Shown here piece by piece: positions 60,699-64,000 of a DNA stretch of 64,000 nt. How positions within the stretch are numbered: position 1 is the stretch's first letter; each line of letters begins with the position of its first letter. The DNA is from an uncultured Lachnospiraceae bacterium (lineage in GTDB: Bacteria > Bacillota > Clostridia > Lachnospirales > Lachnospiraceae), in the NCBI GenBank assembly GCA_910579225.1, contig CAJTTI010000002.1, forward strand, positions 1 to 64,000, written 5' to 3'. The notes under the pieces are model-generated. The model was not told the origin of the DNA. It was given only the letters and a program-made list of their open reading frames with translations, and did not search any database. The position numbers and the translations under genes were made by a program.

Positions 60699-61802
60699 AT
60701 GGAAGAAAATGTAGTGAAATTCAGTGACAAATTGAAAGAGCTGCTCGCAATGGCGAAAAAGAAGAAAAATGTCCTGGAATACCAGGAGATCAGCGACTTT
60801 TTCAATGATATGGAACTGGACGCGGAGAAGTTCGAGAAAATCCTGGATTTTCTTGAGCAGAATAACATTGACGTACTCCGTATCACGGACGATGATGACG
60901 ACAGTAATATCATCCTGACTGATGAGGATGATGTGGATGTGGAACAGATTGATCTGTCCGTACCTGATGGCGTAAGCATCGAAGATCCGGTCCGTATGTA
61001 TCTGAAAGAGATCGGTAAGGTTCCCCTTCTCAATGCAGAAGAAGAGATCGAGCTGGCCAAGCGGATGGAGTTGGGGGACGAAGAGGCGAAAAAACGTCTG
61101 GCAGAAGCCAATCTTCGTCTGGTAGTCAGCATTGCCAAGAGATATGTGGGACGCGGGATGCTCTTCCTGGACCTGATTCAGGAAGGAAATCTGGGTCTGA
61201 TCAAAGCAGTGGAGAAATTTGATTACCGTAAGGGCTATAAGTTCAGTACTTATGCCACCTGGTGGATCCGCCAGGCCATTACAAGGGCTATCGCAGACCA
61301 GGCAAGGACTATCCGGATTCCGGTTCATATGGTTGAGACGATCAATAAACTGATCCGGGTTTCCAGGCAGCTCCTTCAGGAACTGGGAAGAGAGCCCCAG
61401 CCGGAGGAGATCGCAGAAGAGATGAATATGCCGGTGGAACGGGTCCGCGAGATCCTGAAGATTTCTCAGGAACCGGTGTCTCTGGAGACTCCCATCGGGG
61501 AGGAGGAAGACAGTCATCTGGGAGATTTTATCCAGGATGACAATGTGCCGGTGCCTGCAGAAGCAGCAGCATTTACTCTTCTGAAAGAACAGCTTGTGGA
61601 AGTGCTGGGAACACTGACAGAGAGAGAGCAGAAAGTGCTCCGTCTCCGTTTTGGTCTGGATGATGGACGGGCGCGTACGCTGGAGGAAGTCGGCAAAGAG
61701 TTCAACGTGACCCGTGAACGAATCCGTCAGATTGAGGCCAAGGCGCTCCGGAAACTTCGTCATCCCAGCAGAAGCCGGAAGCTGAAAGACTTTCTGGATT
61801 AA
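60699..61802 (+). CDS. rpoD: Primary sigma factor RpoD (SigA)
   Basis: 367 aa housekeeping sigma factor, Firmicutes-sized, without the long enteric insert. Region 1.1 is short and acidic; region 1.2 DPVRMYLKEIGKVPLL; region 2 (GLIKAVEKFDYRKGYKFSTYATWWIRQAI) and region 4 (LEEVGKEFNVTRERIRQIEAKALRKLRHPSRSRKL) are intact. I use ATG 60699, with AAGGAA 8 bases upstream; ATG 60681 is in frame but part of the ribosome site. It follows dnaG by 37 bases. Confidence 0.97.
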   Translation: MEENVVKFSDKLKELLAMAKKKKNVLEYQEISDFFNDMELDAEKFEKILDFLEQNNIDVLRITDDDDDSNIILTDEDDVDVEQIDLSVPDGVSIEDPVRMYLKEIGKVPLLNAEEEIELAKRMELGDEEAKKRLAEANLRLVVSIAKRYVGRGMLFLDLIQEGNLGLIKAVEKFDYRKGYKFSTYATWWIRQAITRAIADQARTIRIPVHMVETINKLIRVSRQLLQELGREPQPEEIAEEMNMPVERVREILKISQEPVSLETPIGEEEDSHLGDFIQDDNVPVPAEAAAFTLLKEQLVEVLGTLTEREQKVLRLRFGLDDGRARTLEEVGKEFNVTRERIRQIEAKALRKLRHPSRSRKLKDFLD

Positions 61803-61819
61803 AGCGTAAGAGGAAGATT

Positions 61820-62566
61820 ATGCAGTTATCCAGAAGAATGCAGCGCCTGGCTTCCCTGGTAACAGAGGGGAATCGCCTGGCAGATGTGGGAACAGATCAC
61901 GGTTATGTGCCCATTGCGCTGGTCAGAGAGAGAAAGATTCCGTCGGCGGTTGCAATGGATGTGAACAAAGGCCCTCTTGCCCGCGCGGAGGAACATATCC
62001 GGGAAGCCGGACTTTCTACATATATCAGGCTTCGCCGGTCGGACGGCCTTCAGGAGCTTCAGGCGGGAGAAGCAGATACTATACTGATCGCCGGTATGGG
62101 CGGGATGCTGATGGTGCGGATTCTGGAAGAGGGCGGTCATTGTCTGGATATGGCTGAAGAACTGATCCTTCAGCCCCAGTCGGACATTTATATGGTCCGC
62201 AGGTGGCTGTCAGAGCATCGCTTTCAGATCCTGCTGGAAGATATTGTGGAGGAAGACGGAAAATATTATCCTATGTTGAAAGCAGTTCATGGCCAGGAAC
62301 GGGAACTTACAGAGCCGGAACTTTATTACGGAAAGAGAGAGATACAAAATTCTCCTCAGATATTGCGGCGCTGTCTTCAGGCCAGGCTTTCAGAGAACAG
62401 GAAAATTTTGGGTATTCTGAAGCAAAGCCAAAAAGAAAAGACCAGGCGAGCCTGTGAGATAGAAAGCAGTATTAAAATAATTAACTTTGTACTGGCTGAA
62501 TTCCAGGGCAGTGAGAAATCCCCGGATTTCTTTGAAGAACAGACAAAAGGAGGAAATTCCTTATGA
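61820..62566 (+). CDS. trmK: tRNA (adenine(22)-N1)-methyltransferase
   Basis: 248 aa class I SAM methyltransferase that methylates A22 in tRNA D arms. SAM loop LADVGTDHGYVPIAL, GMGGMLMVRIL and LQPQSDIYMVRRWL match TrmK. A C-terminal helical coiled coil begins near residue 190. It follows rpoD by 17 bases and overlaps the Nif3 gene (TTATGA), the usual order in Firmicutes. Confidence 0.92.
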   Translation: MQLSRRMQRLASLVTEGNRLADVGTDHGYVPIALVRERKIPSAVAMDVNKGPLARAEEHIREAGLSTYIRLRRSDGLQELQAGEADTILIAGMGGMLMVRILEEGGHCLDMAEELILQPQSDIYMVRRWLSEHRFQILLEDIVEEDGKYYPMLKAVHGQERELTEPELYYGKREIQNSPQILRRCLQARLSENRKILGILKQSQKEKTRRACEIESSIKIINFVLAEFQGSEKSPDFFEEQTKGGNSL

Positions 62567-63333
62567 AATGCAGTGAAATATGTACCATGATTGAACTGGA
62601 GTATTCTCCGGAATATGCCTGTGACTGGGATAATGTGGGTCTTCTGGCTGGCAGACGGGACAAAGAAGTAAAAAAGATTCTGCTGGCCCTGGATGCGACG
62701 GACGAAGTGGTCCGTATGGCGGCGGAGCAGAACGCTGACATGCTGATCACGCACCACCCCATGCTGTTTGCTCCTGTAAAGCGGGTGACTGATGAGGACA
62801 TGGTGGGCAGAAGGCTGATTACCCTCATACAGAACGATATTTCTTATTATGCCATGCATACCAATTATGACACCAGAGGAATGGCGGATCTGGCTGCAGG
62901 ACTCTTAAAGCTGCAGCAGTGTACGGTGCTGGAGGAGATCAAAGACGGGGAAGGGATCGGACGTGTGGGTATTCTCCCCGAAAATATGACTCTGGGTGAA
63001 TGTGCAGAGCATGTGAAAGAAGCATATAAAATTCCCAGTGTGAGGATATACGGGGCTCCGGATACACAGGTCTGTTCTGCAGCAGTCTGCCCGGGGGCAG
63101 GAAAGAGCACAATGTCTGAAGCTCTTCGTTTTGGGTGTGACGTGTACATTACAGGGGATATTGACCACCATACAGGTATTGATGCGGTAGACCAGGGGCT
63201 CTGCATCATTGATGCGGGACATTATGGGATTGAGCATATATTTATGGAAGATGTAAGGGCATATCTGGAAAAGGTACTGACAGGGGTGCGCATGGAATGT
63301 GTTCCGGTGAAACATCCGTTTACCGTGCGTTAG
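62563..63333 (+). CDS. Nif3-like dinuclear metal-centre protein
   Basis: 256 aa, Nif3/DUF34 family. Conserved metal ligands: ITHHPMLFAP (double His), YAMHTNYD and, near the C terminus, DAGHYGIE. The family has been linked to GTP cyclohydrolase-like structures; cellular role unresolved. AAGGAGG precedes the start. It is cotranscribed with trmK. Confidence 0.9.
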   Translation: MKCSEICTMIELEYSPEYACDWDNVGLLAGRRDKEVKKILLALDATDEVVRMAAEQNADMLITHHPMLFAPVKRVTDEDMVGRRLITLIQNDISYYAMHTNYDTRGMADLAAGLLKLQQCTVLEEIKDGEGIGRVGILPENMTLGECAEHVKEAYKIPSVRIYGAPDTQVCSAAVCPGAGKSTMSEALRFGCDVYITGDIDHHTGIDAVDQGLCIIDAGHYGIEHIFMEDVRAYLEKVLTGVRMECVPVKHPFTVR

Positions 63334-63425
63334 ACCGGGTATTTTCTGTATTGGCTGTACGCTGTGAAAACAATGTGTTCCTGCAGCTCCATATGCATTA
63401 GACCAAGAAAAAAGGGGGTATACAT

Positions 63426-64000
63426 ATGAGACAGATTGTAGTAGAGGGAAAGAAGACAGAAGTGCCGAACGGCACAACTTATCTGGAACTGGCGAAAGAG
63501 TATCAGAAGAACTATCCGCACCAGATTATTCTGGTTCTGGAAAACGGCAAAATGAGGGAACTGTTCCGGAAGGTAAAAGACGACTGTGTGGTGGAATTTC
63601 TGACTATCGGACACCGGGACGGGCATAAGACGTACAAACGCAGCGGTGTTTTGATTCTTCTGAAAGCAATATATGATGTGGCCGGCATGGAAGCAGTCAG
63701 CGGGATCAAGGTGCGTTTTTCCTTAAGCGAAGGATATTACTGCACCAGCAAAAATGTGACGCCGGATGAAGCATTTCTCGAGAAGGTTCAGGCGCGTATG
63801 GAAGAACTGGTGGAGCTGGCGCTGCCGATTGAGAAAGAGACCATACCGGTGGATGATGCGATTGAGAATTTTACCCGTCATGGTATGATGGATAAGGCAA
63901 AGCTATTCCGCTTCCGGAGAAGTTCCAGCGTCAACGTCTATCGCCTGGACGGATTTGAAGATTATTATTATGGTTATATGGCACCGGATACCAGCTATGT
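63426..64000 (+). CDS. TGS-domain nucleoside (uridine) kinase, 3' end outside window
   Basis: The first 191 residues of a longer protein. An N-terminal TGS-like ubiquitin fold (MRQIVVEGKKTEVPNGTTYLEL written as start and following residues) is followed by a threonyl-tRNA synthetase-type second domain (HRDGHKTYKRSGVLILLKAI). This layout is shared by Firmicutes nucleoside kinases in which a P-loop uridine kinase domain follows; that part lies beyond the window. GGGGG precedes the ATG at a distance of 7 bases. A threonyl-tRNA synthetase is the alternative but the length pattern and FEDYYYGYMAP fit the kinase better. Confidence 0.75.
   Translation, partial: MRQIVVEGKKTEVPNGTTYLELAKEYQKNYPHQIILVLENGKMRELFRKVKDDCVVEFLTIGHRDGHKTYKRSGVLILLKAIYDVAGMEAVSGIKVRFSLSEGYYCTSKNVTPDEAFLEKVQARMEELVELALPIEKETIPVDDAIENFTRHGMMDKAKLFRFRRSSSVNVYRLDGFEDYYYGYMAPDTSY

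Noticed and set aside
1..64000. CRISPR array, prophage, insertion sequence or integrase attachment site at the tRNA-Leu genes
   Set aside because: No regular short repeats, transposase, integrase or phage structural genes were found, and the tRNA 3' ends are not repeated nearby other than between the two tRNAs themselves.

Overview
The window is a compact, mostly plus-strand stretch of a low-to-mid GC Firmicutes chromosome, most likely an anaerobic gut Lachnospiraceae (Clostridia). Pointers are strong AGGAGG-type ribosome sites with some TTG/GTG starts, a class III (oxygen-sensitive, glycyl-radical) ribonucleotide reductase, the paired GlgC/GlgD glycogen enzymes, a dgt-dnaG-rpoD-trmK block, a NahK-type mucin/milk-sugar kinase and fructan-degrading genes. 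The genus cannot be fixed from the sequence alone. There are no rRNA genes, insertion sequences, phage genes or CRISPR arrays.

Layout. 1-2761: end of a sugar ABC transporter operon (two permeases and an N-acetylhexosamine 1-kinase), probably for galacto-N-biose or lacto-N-biose. 2866-5019: an ECF sigma factor with its own ECF-type promoter and two unknown membrane proteins. 5215-7875: a DUF3990 remnant, then a GC-rich pair, a CobW-like GTPase and a TrsS-like radical SAM protein. 7872-15162: housekeeping genes (ilvE, pyk, asnS, a CsoR-family regulator, nrdD with NrdR boxes). 15280-15879: a coiled-coil lipoprotein on the minus strand.

16061-29991 is the most unusual part: a tellurite-resistance-type (Ter) stress cluster. 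It holds a PRTase-TRSP protein, a StiP/PELOTA protein, a CitE-like C-C lyase (minus strand), a fusion of a YceG-like module to an HtrA-type serine protease domain, a full YceG, TelA, three TerD paralogues, a P-type Ca2+ ATPase and a HAD phosphatase. The minus-strand lyase and the protease fusion diverge from two matching extended -10 promoters, and the plus-strand transcript begins with a strong hairpin.

30013-34549: glycogen genes glgX (possibly read from the ter operon), glgC and glgD. 34743-45257: a SorC-type regulator, a sugar ABC importer without its ATPase, an ADP-ribosylglycohydrolase-fold protein, GH172, GH32 and an FGGY kinase. This reads as a pathway for fructans and difructose anhydrides. 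45464-50774: an XRE regulator, a type IIA topoisomerase pair (topoisomerase IV-like, no GyrA box) and a HAD hydrolase. 50875-51083: two tRNA-Leu genes, one with the rare AAG anticodon. 51158-55248: a SigV/RsiV lysozyme-response module, then a second ECF module with a DUF4349 lipoprotein. 55406-57812: a GlgX paralogue that has lost catalytic residues, and a DUF5662 protein. 57867-64000: dgt, dnaG, rpoD, trmK, a Nif3-like protein and the start of a TGS-domain nucleoside kinase.

All family calls come from reading the translated sequence and from memory of the families; no database search was run. Positions of promoters and hairpins were read by eye.
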